From assembly GCF_001028665.1 (NCBI RefSeq), contig NZ_CP011503.1, positions 2,170,001 through 2,234,000 on the forward strand: a DNA stretch of 64,000 nt. Direction: 5' to 3'. Positions within the stretch are counted from its first letter, which is position 1. The number at the start of each line of letters is the position of its first letter. The position numbers were made by a program, and so were the translations under genes. Under the pieces are notes generated by a model, which did no database searches, was not told the DNA's origin, and was given only the letters and a program-made list of their open reading frames with translations. Source of the DNA: Burkholderia pyrrocinia. GTDB taxonomy: Bacteria > Pseudomonadota > Gammaproteobacteria > Burkholderiales > Burkholderiaceae. This document shows, piece by piece, positions 46,880 to 55,885 of the stretch.

Positions 46880-47737
46880 TCAACGTCCGAGGTAAGACTC
46901 GATCACCGCGTCGTCGCGCTTGACCTGGTCGAGCGTGCCTTGCGCGAGCACCGCGCCTTCGGCCATCACCGTCACGCGGCCCGTGTCGCCCGCGAGCGCC
47001 GCGACGAATTCCATGTCGTGCTCGACGACCATCATCGAGCAGGTGCCGCGCAGCGTGTTCAGCAGCTCGGCGAGTTCCATCGTCTCGTGGTCGGTCATCC
47101 CGGCCGCCGGCTCGTCGAGCAGCAGCAGCGCGGGGCGCTGCATCAGCAGCATGCCGATCTCGAGCCGCTGCTTCTGCCCGTGCGACAGCTCGCCGGCTGC
47201 GCGGTACGCATGGCTTTCGAGGCCGATCAGCGCGAGCGTCTCCTCGATCTTCGCCTGCGCCGTGCGGTCGAGCCGCGCGCGCAGCGACGCGAGCCAGCCC
47301 TTGTCGGTCTGCATCGCGAGTTCGAGGTTTTCCCATACCGGATGCTGCTCGAACACGGTCGGCTTCTGGAACTTGCGGCCGATGCCCGTGCGCGCGATCT
47401 CGGGCTCGCTCATCCGCGCGAGGTCGAGCGTCTGGCCGAGAAACACCTTGCCCGCGTCGGGGCGCGTCTTGCCGGTGATCACGTCCATCATCGTCGTCTT
47501 GCCGGCGCCGTTCGGGCCGATCACGCAGCGCAGCTCGCCCGCGTCGATCGCGAGCGACAGTTTCTTCAGCGCGCGGAAGCCGTCGAAACTCACCTCGATA
47601 TCCTCGAGGTACAGGATCGTGCCGTGCGACGTGTCGATGCCGGGCGGCACGACGCGGCCCATCGATGCGGTGCCGCTGACGGCCAGCAGTTCGTCTTCGG
47701 GCGGCGGCGTGAATTGGTAGAGGGCCGTTCCGTTCAT
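46880..47737 (-). CDS. urtD: Urea ABC transporter ATP-binding protein UrtD
   Basis: 285 residues, LivG-like. Walker A VIGPNGAGKTTMMDVITG is near residue 70, IGRKFQKPTVFEQHPVWENL near residue 120 is the Q-loop region, LSHGQKQRLEIGMLL is the signature and LLLLDEPAAGMTDHE Walker B. A poorly conserved N-terminal extension of about 40 residues precedes the ATPase core. ATG 47737 overlaps the urtC stop. Confidence 0.96.
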   Translation of the reverse strand: MNGTALYQFTPPPEDELLAVSGTASMGRVVPPGIDTSHGTILYLEDIEVSFDGFRALKKLSLAIDAGELRCVIGPNGAGKTTMMDVITGKTRPDAGKVFLGQTLDLARMSEPEIARTGIGRKFQKPTVFEQHPVWENLELAMQTDKGWLASLRARLDRTAQAKIEETLALIGLESHAYRAAGELSHGQKQRLEIGMLLMQRPALLLLDEPAAGMTDHETMELAELLNTLRGTCSMMVVEHDMEFVAALAGDTGRVTVMAEGAVLAQGTLDQVKRDDAVIESYLGR

Positions 47738-48921
47738 GCACGTTTCCCTTTCGCGAGCACGGTTTCGACGAGGCCCATGATCCCGCGCGGCAGCAGCAGC
47801 GGCACCAGCACGAAAATCAGGCCGAGGAAGAACAGCCAGTATTCGGCGAAGTACGCGGTAAACAGGCTCTTCGCGCCGTTCACCGCGAACGCGCCGACGA
47901 TCGGACCGATCAGCGTGCCGCGCCCGCCCACCGCGACCCAGATCGCCATCTCGATCGAGTTGCCGGGCGACATCTCGCCGGGATTGATGATGCCGACCTG
48001 CGGCACGTACAACGCGCCGGCGATGCCGCACAGCACGGCCGACACGGTCCACACGAACAGCTTGTACGCGAGCGGGCTGTAGCCGAGGAACATCAGCCGC
48101 GTCTCGCCGTCGCGCACCGCGGTGACGACGCGCCCGAGCTTGCTCGTGACGATCGCGCGCGCGGCGATGAACGAGAGCACCAGCGTCGCGAACGTCAGCA
48201 GCAACAACACCGTGCGCGTGCCGGGCGACGTGATCGCGAAACCGGCGATGCGCTTGAAGTCGGTGAAGCCGTTGTTGCCGCCGAAGCCGGTCTCGTTGCG
48301 AAAGAACAGCAGCATCGCGGCGAACGTCAGCGCCTGCGTGATGATCGACAGGTACACGCCTTTCACGCGCGAGCGGAACGTGAAGAAGCCGAACACCCAC
48401 GCGAGCACGGCCGGTACGAGCACGACGAGTGCGAGCGCCCACGCGAGATGCTGCGTGCCGCTCCAGTACCACGGCAACTGGTGCCAGTCGAGGAACACCA
48501 TGAAGTCGGGCAAGTCGCTGCCGTACTTGCCGTCGCGGCCGATCTCGCGCATCAGGTACATGCCGATCGCGTAGCCGCCGAGCGCGAAGAACAGCCCGTG
48601 GCCGAGGCTCAGGATCCCGCAGTAGCCCCAGACGAGATCGAGCGCGAGCGCGGCGATCGCGTAGCACATCAGCTTGCCGGCGAGCGTCATCGCGTAGGCG
48701 GACAGATGGAATGCGCTCGCTTCGGGCGCGACGAGCGCGGCGAGCGGCACGCCGATGCCGATCGCGAGGCACAGCGCGACGAGCGCGAGCCACGCGCGGC
48801 GCGACAGCAGCGCAGGGCGGGGCGGCAGGCCGAGCGCGAAGCCGTCTGCTGCGCGTGCGGCGGCAGCGGGCTTCGGTGCGCCGGCGACCGGGTTCGACAA
48901 CGAATCGGTAATGAAAGTCAC
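47734..48921 (-). CDS. urtC: Urea ABC transporter permease UrtC
   Basis: 395 residues, LivM-like, with about ten hydrophobic segments. LVWGYCGILSLGHGLFFALGG near residue 98 and VGGRGTLIGPIVGAF near residue 330 are conserved. A GTG start at 48921 is chosen because GGAGG lies a few bases upstream, next to the urtB stop at 48923; the longer frame would run into urtB. It forms the membrane pore with UrtB. Confidence 0.93.
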   Translation of the reverse strand: MTFITDSLSNPVAGAPKPAAAARAADGFALGLPPRPALLSRRAWLALVALCLAIGIGVPLAALVAPEASAFHLSAYAMTLAGKLMCYAIAALALDLVWGYCGILSLGHGLFFALGGYAIGMYLMREIGRDGKYGSDLPDFMVFLDWHQLPWYWSGTQHLAWALALVVLVPAVLAWVFGFFTFRSRVKGVYLSIITQALTFAAMLLFFRNETGFGGNNGFTDFKRIAGFAITSPGTRTVLLLLTFATLVLSFIAARAIVTSKLGRVVTAVRDGETRLMFLGYSPLAYKLFVWTVSAVLCGIAGALYVPQVGIINPGEMSPGNSIEMAIWVAVGGRGTLIGPIVGAFAVNGAKSLFTAYFAEYWLFFLGLIFVLVPLLLPRGIMGLVETVLAKGKRA

Positions 48922-48922
48922 G

Positions 48923-50542
48923 TCAAGCCTCCGCGCTGCGGCCCTTCGGGGCAAACATGCCCTGAGGACGTTTCTGGATGAACAGCACGATCATCACGAG
49001 CACCGCGATCTTCGCGAGCACGGCGCCCCAAAACGGCTCGATCGCCTTGCTCGCGAGGCCGAGCCCGAAGCCGCCGAGCACGGTGCCGGCGATCTGCCCG
49101 ACGCCGCCGAGCACGACCGCCATGAACGAATCGATGATGTAGTTCTGGCCGAGATCGGGGCCCACGTTGCCGATCTGCGACAGCGCGCAACCGCCGAGGC
49201 CGGCGATGCCCGCGCCGAACGCGAACGCATACGCATCGACGCGCGCGGTCTTCACACCGACGCATGCGGCCATTCGGCGGTTCTGCGTGACCGCGCGCAC
49301 GAACAGGCCGAGCCGCGTCTTCGTCAGCACGGCCCACGCGACAAACACCACCGCAAGCGCGAACGCGAGGATCGCGAGCCGGTTGTACGGCAGGATCAGG
49401 TTCTGCATCACCGTCACGCCGCCGCTCATCCACGACGGGTTCACGACCTGCACGTTCTGCGCGCCGAACAGCATGCGGGTTGCCTGGATCAGGATCAGGC
49501 TCACGCCGAACGTCGCGAGCAATGTCTCGAGCGGGCGGCCGTACAGGTGCCGCAGCACGAGCCGTTCGAGCACGATGCCGACGAGCGCGGCCGTCGCGAA
49601 CGACGCGGGCACGGCGACGAGCGGATACCAGTCGAATGCGCCGGGTGCGTAGCGCTGGATCAGCGTCTGCACGACATAGGTTGCGTACGCACCGATCATC
49701 AGGAATTCGCCGTGCGCCATGTTGATCACGCCGATCAGCCCGTACGTGATCGCGAGGCCGAGCGCGGCGAGCAGCAGCACGCTGCCGAGCGACAGGCCGG
49801 CGAACAGCGTGCCGACGATCTCGCCGCGGCGCTGCAGCGAGTGCAATGCGTCGAGCCCTTGCTGCGCGGCATCGCGCACGCGCGCGTCGGGCTCGGCGTA
49901 GCTGCCGTCGGCGTTCTTCGCGACGAGCGGGCGCAGTTGTTCGATCATGTCGAGGTCGCGACGCGCGGCCACGACCTGCACGGCGTCGAGGCGTTTCGCC
50001 GGATCGGCATCGTGCAGCGCGGCGATCGCCCACAGTGCGTCGAGGCGACGCTTCAGTGCAGGATCGGTTTCCTTCGCGCGGGCACGGTCGATCATCGGCT
50101 TGAGCGCCGGGTCGGGCGACTTCAGCAGCGCATCGATCGCGTCGCGTCGCGCGGCGACATCGGGCGATGCGAGCGCGAGGCCCGACAGTGCGCCGGCGAT
50201 CTTCGTGCGCAACAGGTTGTTCAGCATCACGGGCTGCGCGTCGCCGGCCGTCGTCGCGGCCTGCGTGAGCGCGTCGTGCGCGGTGTCGCCGGCCTGGATC
50301 AGCAGGCGGCCGTCGCCGGTCGCGAGCGCGTCGCCGGTCGACAGCGCGTTGAGCACGGCGACGGCGCGCGGATCGGCATCGGCGGCGAGCCGGTCGATCG
50401 CGGCCGTCTTCGCATCGAAGTCGTCGCCGGCAAGCGCGGCGGTATCGGCGGCCGTCAGTGCGAACGCGGCGCGCGGCAGCGCGCCCGCGAGGGCGGCGCA
50501 CGCGACGATCGCGACGGCGGCTCGGCGAAAGCGAATTGGCAT
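48923..50542 (-). CDS. urtB: Urea ABC transporter permease UrtB
   Basis: 539 residues. A signal-like N-terminus (AVAIVACAALAGALPRAAFA) is followed by about 200 residues of helical, repeat-like sequence that should be periplasmic, then a LivH-like permease core from about residue 240 (LGLAITYGLIGVINMAHGEF near residue 270). The long periplasmic part is usual in proteobacterial UrtB and absent from cyanobacterial ones. ATG 50542 starts at the signal peptide. Confidence 0.94.
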   Translation of the reverse strand: MPIRFRRAAVAIVACAALAGALPRAAFALTAADTAALAGDDFDAKTAAIDRLAADADPRAVAVLNALSTGDALATGDGRLLIQAGDTAHDALTQAATTAGDAQPVMLNNLLRTKIAGALSGLALASPDVAARRDAIDALLKSPDPALKPMIDRARAKETDPALKRRLDALWAIAALHDADPAKRLDAVQVVAARRDLDMIEQLRPLVAKNADGSYAEPDARVRDAAQQGLDALHSLQRRGEIVGTLFAGLSLGSVLLLAALGLAITYGLIGVINMAHGEFLMIGAYATYVVQTLIQRYAPGAFDWYPLVAVPASFATAALVGIVLERLVLRHLYGRPLETLLATFGVSLILIQATRMLFGAQNVQVVNPSWMSGGVTVMQNLILPYNRLAILAFALAVVFVAWAVLTKTRLGLFVRAVTQNRRMAACVGVKTARVDAYAFAFGAGIAGLGGCALSQIGNVGPDLGQNYIIDSFMAVVLGGVGQIAGTVLGGFGLGLASKAIEPFWGAVLAKIAVLVMIVLFIQKRPQGMFAPKGRSAEA

Positions 50543-50684
50543 CGGGAAATCCTGTCGGGCGTGGGGAAGCGGATTCATGCGGCAAGGCGCCGGCGCGTGC
50601 GGTTCGTCACGGCAAGCGTGGCCGGCGCATCGGCACCTGCATGCGAGCGGCACGTCACGCCGAGGCGCGACGCGCCGCACCGCG

Positions 50685-51992
50685 TCAGGCCAGCGCCGCG
50701 CGCTGCCGGCGCAGGAACGCGGGGATCGACGAGACGATGTCCGGCTTGCCCTGGTTGCCCGCGATGAACGGGCTCCACGGCTGCGCGCGCACCGCGGTTT
50801 TCGTCTTCCATACGACGTTGAACTGCCCGTCGCCGCGGATCTCGCCGATCATCACCGGCTTGTGCAGGTGATGGTTGCCGTCCATCGCGAGCGTGAAGCC
50901 CGACGGCGCGGCGACGGTCTGGCCGATCATCGCGACGCGCACCTTGTCGACGTCGGTGCTCTTCGCCTTCTCGACGGCCTGCTTCCACATGTGGATCCCC
51001 ACGTAGGTCGCTTCCATCGGGTCGTTGGTCACGCGCTTCGCGCCGCCCGGCAGGTTGTTCGCCTTCACCCATGCGGCGAACTGGTCCTTGAACTTCGTGT
51101 TGGTCGGGTTCTTCACCGACATGAAGTAGTTCCACGCGGCGAGGTGGCCGACGAGCGGCTTCGTGTCGATCCCGCGCAGTTCCTCCTCGCCGACCGAGAA
51201 CGCGACGACCGGCACGTCGGTCGCCTTGATCCCCTGGTTGCCGAGCTCCTTGTAGAACGGCACGTTCGAGTCGCCGTTGATCGTCGAGATCACGGTCGTC
51301 TTGCCGCCCTGCGAGAAGGTCTTGATGTTCGCGACGATGGTCTGGTAATCGCTGTGACCGAACGGCGTGTAGACCTCCTGAATGTCCGCGTCCTTCACGC
51401 CCTTCGATTTCAGGAACGCGCGCAGGATCTTGTTGGTCGTGCGCGGATACACGTAGTCGGTGCCGAGCAGGAAGAAGCGCTTCGCGCCGCCGCCTTCCGC
51501 GCTCATCAGGTACTCGACGGCCGGAATCGCCTGCTGGTTCGGTGCGGCGCCCGTGTAGAACACGTTGCGCGACATTTCCTCGCCTTCGTACTGCACCGGG
51601 TAGTAGAGCAGCCCGTTCAGTTCCTCGAACACCGGCAGCACGGACTTGCGCGACACCGACGTCCAGCAGCCGAACACGCATGCGACCTTGTCCTGCGTGA
51701 GCAACTGGCGCGCCTTCTCCGCGAACAGCGGCCAGTTCGACGCGGGGTCGACCACCACGGGCTCGAGCTTGCGGCCCATCACGCCGCCGCTCTTGTTGAT
51801 GTCGGCGATCGTCATCAGCGCGGTGTCCTTCAGCGACGTCTCCGAGATCGCCATCGTGCCCGACAGCGAGTGCAGGATGCCGACCTTGATCGGGCCGGTG
51901 CCCGCATCGGCCGCTTGCGCGAACGGGCTCTTGCCCGCCAGCGCGAGTGCGCCGGCCATCGAACCGAACTTCAACAGACTGCGACGTTTCAT
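50685..51992 (-). CDS. urtA: Urea-binding periplasmic protein UrtA
   Basis: 435 residues. The N-terminus MKRRSLLKFGSMAGALALAG ending near AQA is a signal peptide with a twin-Arg-like RRSLLK, so Tat export is possible. The rest is a Leu/Ile/Val-type binding protein: KVGILHSLSGTMAISETSLK near residue 36 and LFGCWTSVSRKSVLPVFEE-like urea-site block near residue 105. It captures urea for UrtBCDE. It is the first gene of the urt-ure unit and follows a sigma-54 promoter, indicating induction under nitrogen limitation. Confidence 0.96.
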   Translation of the reverse strand: MKRRSLLKFGSMAGALALAGKSPFAQAADAGTGPIKVGILHSLSGTMAISETSLKDTALMTIADINKSGGVMGRKLEPVVVDPASNWPLFAEKARQLLTQDKVACVFGCWTSVSRKSVLPVFEELNGLLYYPVQYEGEEMSRNVFYTGAAPNQQAIPAVEYLMSAEGGGAKRFFLLGTDYVYPRTTNKILRAFLKSKGVKDADIQEVYTPFGHSDYQTIVANIKTFSQGGKTTVISTINGDSNVPFYKELGNQGIKATDVPVVAFSVGEEELRGIDTKPLVGHLAAWNYFMSVKNPTNTKFKDQFAAWVKANNLPGGAKRVTNDPMEATYVGIHMWKQAVEKAKSTDVDKVRVAMIGQTVAAPSGFTLAMDGNHHLHKPVMIGEIRGDGQFNVVWKTKTAVRAQPWSPFIAGNQGKPDIVSSIPAFLRRQRAALA

Positions 51993-52052
51993 CTGTTTCC
52001 CCTTGACGTGTTGGATGTGCGTGCGCCGTGGCGGCGCCTGCCATCGGGTAAC

Positions 52053-52067
52053 GCAAGGCATGTGCCA
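52053..52067 (-). promoter_or_regulatory. Sigma-54 (RpoN) promoter for urtA
   Basis: On the - strand the sequence reads TGGCACATGCCTTGC: the -24 element TGGCAC and the -12 element TTGC with the correct five bases between. It lies about 60 bases upstream of the urtA ATG. This exact spacing is required for RpoN promoters, and control of urea uptake by NtrC and sigma-54 is common in proteobacteria. Confidence 0.8.
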
Positions 52068-52314
52068 GTCGCGCGGATGCACGCCGGGCGTGCCTGCGCG
52101 GCGCGGTGCGGGGCGTTGCGGTGGTGCGGATGATGCGTCGTGCAGCACGCGCGGTCCGTTGCGGTGCAGGTTCGCGGGCGTAAATGGTGCACGGTCGTGG
52201 TTCACCGTTCCGGTGCCTGCTTGCGCTACCGGAAGGGCGCGATGGCGCGCGATGTGCGGGTTGTCGGGTTGTTCGCGCTCGTTGCCGATGCGGTCAAGGA
52301 AACGGAGCAGGGAG

Positions 52315-52348
52315 GGGAAAGAGAAACGGGCGCGCAGTGCGCGCCCGT
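52315..52348 (-). terminator. Terminator between rhodanese gene and urtA
   Basis: Perfect 10-bp arms ACGGGCGCGC (52326-52335) and GCGCGCCCGT (52339-52348) with a 3-base loop; on the - strand the stem is followed by TTCTCTTTCC. It should stop transcripts from the rhodanese gene before the urtA promoter. Confidence 0.75.
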
Positions 52349-52420
52349 TCGGCGAATCGTATGACCGGCGAAACCTTGCCGGTCACCGGCATGGCGGCGC
52401 GCGATGCGCTGCCGGAAAGG

Positions 52421-52744
52421 TCAGTAACGCGGCACGGACGGGTCGACGTCGCGCGACCACGCGTCGATTCCGCCCTGCAGGTTGTACAGCTTCGTGAAGC
52501 CGCGCGATTCGAGGAACATCGCGACCTGCGCGCTGCGCATCCCGTGATGGCACACGCAGACGATTTCCGCTTCGTCGTCGAGCTCTTCGCTGCGCGCGGG
52601 AATCTGCTGCATCGGGATCGACACGCTGCCGGCGATCTGCGCGGTCGCGATTTCCCACGGCTCGCGCACGTCCAGCACGATCGGCGCGGGGCGCGCCGTA
52701 TCGCCGAGCCATTCCGCGAGCATTGCGGGCGTCAGGATCTGCAT
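52421..52744 (-). CDS. Single-domain rhodanese-like protein
   Basis: 107 residues, one rhodanese domain. VLDVREPWEIATAQIAG near residue 23 and VCVCHHGMRSAQVAMFLESRG near residue 62 contain the active-site loop, with Cys at the catalytic position (C-H-H-G-M-R). It may carry a persulfide in sulfur transfer; the exact partner is unknown. No signal peptide. It follows the PCMT-like gene after 14 bases and is probably co-transcribed with it. Confidence 0.9.
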   Translation of the reverse strand: MQILTPAMLAEWLGDTARPAPIVLDVREPWEIATAQIAGSVSIPMQQIPARSEELDDEAEIVCVCHHGMRSAQVAMFLESRGFTKLYNLQGGIDAWSRDVDPSVPRY

Positions 52745-52758
52745 GGAGGCTCCGTTGC

Positions 52759-53415
52759 TCAGAACTTGAAGCGCGACGGCTCGATCGCGTTGACGAGGTG
52801 GTCGATGTAGGTTTCGAACACGTCGGCGACGCGGTACTGCTTGTCGTCGATGCGCGTGATGATCTGCGCCTTCATCACCGGACGGCCACCGACGAATGCC
52901 GACAGGCGGCCGCCGACCTTCAGCTGTTCGAGCATCTCCTGCGGCACGACGGGCAGGCCGCCCGCGACGCAGATCACGTCGTACGGCGCCTTGCCGGCCC
53001 AGCCGCGCGAACCGTCGCCGAGCACGACTTCCGCGTTGGTCACGCCGTCGTTGCGGAGGTTCTCTTCCGCGAACTTCGCGATTGCCGGATCGATCTCGAC
53101 GGCCGTCACCTGCTGCGCGCGATGCGCGAACAGCGCGGCCAGGTAGCCCGAGCCCGCGCCGATCAGGAGCACGTTTTCATGCTTCTTGACCGTCAGCTCC
53201 TGCAGCACGCGCGCTTCGACGCGCGGGAACAGCATCTTGGTGCGGCCGCCGGGCAGCGGCAGTTCGAGGTCGGCGAACGCGAGATCGCGGTATTCGGCCG
53301 GAACGTAGTTTTCACGCTTGACGATCGACAGCAGGCCCAGGACGTCCAGATCCAGCACGTCCCACGGCCGGATCTGCTGTTCGATCATGTTGAAACGCGC
53401 GTTTTCGATATTCAT
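52759..53415 (-). CDS. Protein-L-isoaspartate O-methyltransferase family protein
   Basis: 218 residues. NARFNMIEQQIRPWDVLD at residues 4-21 and ENVLLIGAGSGYLAALFAH near residue 78 (SAM site), followed by AVEIDPAIAKFAEENL, match the PCMT family. The family methylates isoaspartyl residues for protein repair, but this branch, found beside a rhodanese gene and with an N-terminus unlike E. coli Pcm, may act on another substrate. Confidence 0.85.
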   Translation of the reverse strand: MNIENARFNMIEQQIRPWDVLDLDVLGLLSIVKRENYVPAEYRDLAFADLELPLPGGRTKMLFPRVEARVLQELTVKKHENVLLIGAGSGYLAALFAHRAQQVTAVEIDPAIAKFAEENLRNDGVTNAEVVLGDGSRGWAGKAPYDVICVAGGLPVVPQEMLEQLKVGGRLSAFVGGRPVMKAQIITRIDDKQYRVADVFETYIDHLVNAIEPSRFKF

Positions 53416-53519
53416 GGTGTGGTCACGCAGCCTGGTCGGCCATCAGCGGGGGTAGATAAACTCCGCGATTGTACCAAACAGGGCGGCAATCAAGCCTTCA
53501 AGCGGCCTGCAACAGACCT

Positions 53520-53777
53520 TTACTCTTTGCTCTTCTTGATCTGCGCCTCGAATGCGAGGTCGAGCTTGCTCGCCTTGCGCGGCTTTTTGGGGCCGAATTC
53601 GTCGACGAACTTGACGAACTCGTCGAGCGGCAGCGGCTCGCAGCGCTTCTCGGCGGTGCCGCCCGAGCGGTCGACGAGATAGAACAGGCCGCCCGCCATC
53701 GCGACGGCCGCGAATTGCGGGTTGCCGGAGCGGGTCTTCAGGCGTTCGACCGCGTAGGTCGCTTTGGTGGTGCGCAT
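53520..53777 (-). CDS. Small conserved-looking basic protein, function unknown
   Basis: 85 residues starting MRTTKATYAVERLKTRSGNP, with a Lys-rich C-terminus (KKPRKASKLDLAF...KKSKE). There is no signal peptide, membrane segment or motif I recognise. ATG 53777 gives the more compact start; ten further residues are possible upstream. Codon use is typical of the chromosome, which supports a real gene. It lies between the PCMT-like gene and hemN on the same strand. Confidence 0.65.
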   Translation of the reverse strand: MRTTKATYAVERLKTRSGNPQFAAVAMAGGLFYLVDRSGGTAEKRCEPLPLDEFVKFVDEFGPKKPRKASKLDLAFEAQIKKSKE

Positions 53778-53856
53778 CGTGCGGGTTCTGGCGGAGGGAA
53801 GCCTCACACTGTATCAAACCGGCCGACCGCGTGCGGCCGCTGGTTTGCGGCCGGTG

Positions 53857-55248
53857 CTAGACCGTGCGCGAGTAGCGCTGCCGCGACGTCTGGCCGAGAT
53901 ACGCGTCGAACGCCATCGCGATGTTGCGCACGACCATCCGGCCGGCCGGATGGATCGTCAGGCGGTCGCGCGCGATCGTCAGCAGCCCGTCGCGCTCGAA
54001 CGGTCGCAGCGCGTCGAGCTCGCGCGCGAAATGATCGGCGAAACGGATGCCGTGCGCGGCCTCGACATGCGAGAACGGCAGTTCGAGGTTGCACATCAGT
54101 TGCGTGATCACGTCGCGGCGCAGCCGGTCGTCGGGCGTGAGCCGCACGCCGCGAGCGATCGGCAGCCGGCCCGCGTCGAGCGCGGCGCCGTACGCGGGCA
54201 GGTCCTTCGCGTTCTGCGCGTAGACGTCGCCGACCTTGCCGATCGACGACACGCCGAAACCGACGAGGTCGGTATCCGCGCGCGTGCTGTAGCCCTGGAA
54301 ATTGCGCTGCAGCGTGCCGTTGCGCTGCGCGCGCACGAGCTCGTCGGACGGCCGCGCGAAGTGGTCCATCCCGATGTACACGTAGCCGGCCGACGTCAGC
54401 ATGTCGATCGCGAGGCCGAGCAGCGCGACGCGCGTTTCGGGCGGCGGCAGCGTCGTTTCGTCGATCTGCCGCTGCATCTTGAACAGGTGCGGCATGTGCG
54501 CGTAGCCGAACACCGACAGCCGGTCGGGCGCGAGTTCGATGATCGTCTCGAGCGTGCGCGCGAACACGGCGACCGTCTGGTGCGGCAAGCCGTAGATCAG
54601 GTCGACGCTGACCGAATGGAAGCCCGTCGCGCGCGCGGCGCCGAGCAGGTCGGCCGTCATCGCGAGCGGCTGGATGCGGTTGATCGCCTGCTGCACGAGC
54701 GGATCGAAATCCTGCACGCCGAGGCTCAGCCGGTTGAAGCCGATCGTGCGCAGGTGGACGAGCGTCGCGGGCGTGACCGTGCGCGGATCGATCTCGATCG
54801 AGAACTCGGCGTCGGCATCCGGCGCGAGCGCGAAGTGCTCGCGGGTGGCCGCCATCAGCTCGGCCGTTTCGTCATCGGAAAGAAAGGTCGGCGTGCCTCC
54901 GCCCCAGTGCAGTTGCGTGACCGGGCGTGACGGATCGAACAGCGCGGCCTGCAGCGCCATCTCGCGCTTCAGCTGGTCGAGATACGGGCGCGCGCGGCGG
55001 CGGTTGTTGGTCGCGATCTTGTTGCAGCCGCAGTAGAAGCACGCTGTGTTGCAGAACGGGATGTGGAAGTACAGCGACAGCTCGCTCGACGACGCGCCGG
55101 GGTCGCTGGCCGCGCGCACGTAGTCGGCCGTGTCGAAATCGTCGCGAAACTGCAGCGCGGTTGGGTACGACGTATAGCGCGGCCCGTTCGCGCCGTATTT
55201 CGCGAGCAAATCGGGACGGAACATTGTGTCGGCAGAACCAGAGCTCAT
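53857..55248 (-). CDS. hemN: Oxygen-independent coproporphyrinogen III dehydrogenase
   Basis: 463 residues, radical SAM. FHIPFCNTACFYCGCNK near residue 58 has the C-x3-C-x2-C cluster motif plus the extra Cys of HemN, and GGGTPTFLS near residue 108 binds SAM. It converts coproporphyrinogen III to protoporphyrinogen IX without oxygen. ATG 55248 fits the family start. No Fnr/Anr box (TTGAT-N4-ATCAA) was found just upstream, although hemN is often so regulated. Confidence 0.95.
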   Translation of the reverse strand: MSSGSADTMFRPDLLAKYGANGPRYTSYPTALQFRDDFDTADYVRAASDPGASSSELSLYFHIPFCNTACFYCGCNKIATNNRRRARPYLDQLKREMALQAALFDPSRPVTQLHWGGGTPTFLSDDETAELMAATREHFALAPDADAEFSIEIDPRTVTPATLVHLRTIGFNRLSLGVQDFDPLVQQAINRIQPLAMTADLLGAARATGFHSVSVDLIYGLPHQTVAVFARTLETIIELAPDRLSVFGYAHMPHLFKMQRQIDETTLPPPETRVALLGLAIDMLTSAGYVYIGMDHFARPSDELVRAQRNGTLQRNFQGYSTRADTDLVGFGVSSIGKVGDVYAQNAKDLPAYGAALDAGRLPIARGVRLTPDDRLRRDVITQLMCNLELPFSHVEAAHGIRFADHFARELDALRPFERDGLLTIARDRLTIHPAGRMVVRNIAMAFDAYLGQTSRQRYSRTV

Positions 55249-55408
55249 GACGGTCTCGCGCTTTTTAGATGCTTTCGAGTATATAAACGCGCGATTCGGC
55301 TGCATTGTGTAATAACGTCGCAGCCGGCGATGGCACAATGCGGGGTGGGCTGCCGGACGCCGCGTCCGGTTGCCGCACCGTTTTTTGTTGTTCGTTCGAG
55401 AGAGCCGA

Positions 55409-55738
55409 GTGTCCGTCGAAATGCCTGTCCGCCCGGCGCCCGCCGATATCCCGCCGCCGCATGCGTGCCGCGAGGGCTGCGGCGCGTGCTGCATCGCGCC
55501 GTCGATTTCCAGCCCGATTCCGGGCATGCCCGACGGCAAGCCGGCCGGCGTGCGCTGCGTGCAGCTCGGTGACGACCTGCGCTGCCGGATTTTCGGCCGA
55601 CCCGAGCGTCCCGCGTGCTGTTCCGGGTTGCAGCCGTCCGCCGACATGTGCGGCGCGTCGCGCGACGACGCACTTGTGTGGCTCACGCGCCTCGAGGCCG
55701 CGACGCAGCCGTCGCCGCGTAGCGGCATGGTGCGGTAG
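55409..55738 (+). CDS. YkgJ-family cysteine-cluster protein
   Basis: 109 residues. [19 protein letters not shown] near residue 18 carries C-x3-C-x2-CC, and later Cys residues ([19 protein letters not shown]) complete a zinc- or iron-sulfur-binding set typical of the YkgJ/UPF0153 group. GTG 55409, just after GAGAGAG, is preferred; ATG 55421 is the alternative. Function is unknown. It is transcribed divergently from hemN. Confidence 0.82.
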   Translation: MSVEMPVRPAPADIPPPHACREGCGACCIAPSISSPIPGMPDGKPAGVRCVQLGDDLRCRIFGRPERPACCSGLQPSADMCGASRDDALVWLTRLEAATQPSPRSGMVR

Positions 55739-55885
55739 CGGGTTGCCGGCCGCGTTTGGGGCCGGATACGGCAGAGGGAACCCGTAGCGCGCGCCGACGC
55801 ACTAACGCCGGTCGGCTGTCCGGCATGGCCCGGCGCCGATCAACCGATCGCCGCTGCGCCCGATACAGGAAGGAGAGAGTTGAGC

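Larger units (their letters stand above)
51993..52420 (-). promoter_or_regulatory. Upstream region of urtA
   Basis: 428 bases without a gene. It holds, from the urtA side, a sigma-54 promoter (52053-52067), a TGGTGCA half-site (52185-52191) that resembles half of an NtrC site, and the terminator of the upstream rhodanese operon (52315-52348). Nothing else coding was seen. Confidence 0.65.

Noticed and set aside
55249..55408. Fnr/Anr control site for hemN
   Set aside because: I looked for TTGAT-N4-ATCAA between hemN and the YkgJ-like gene and found no good match.
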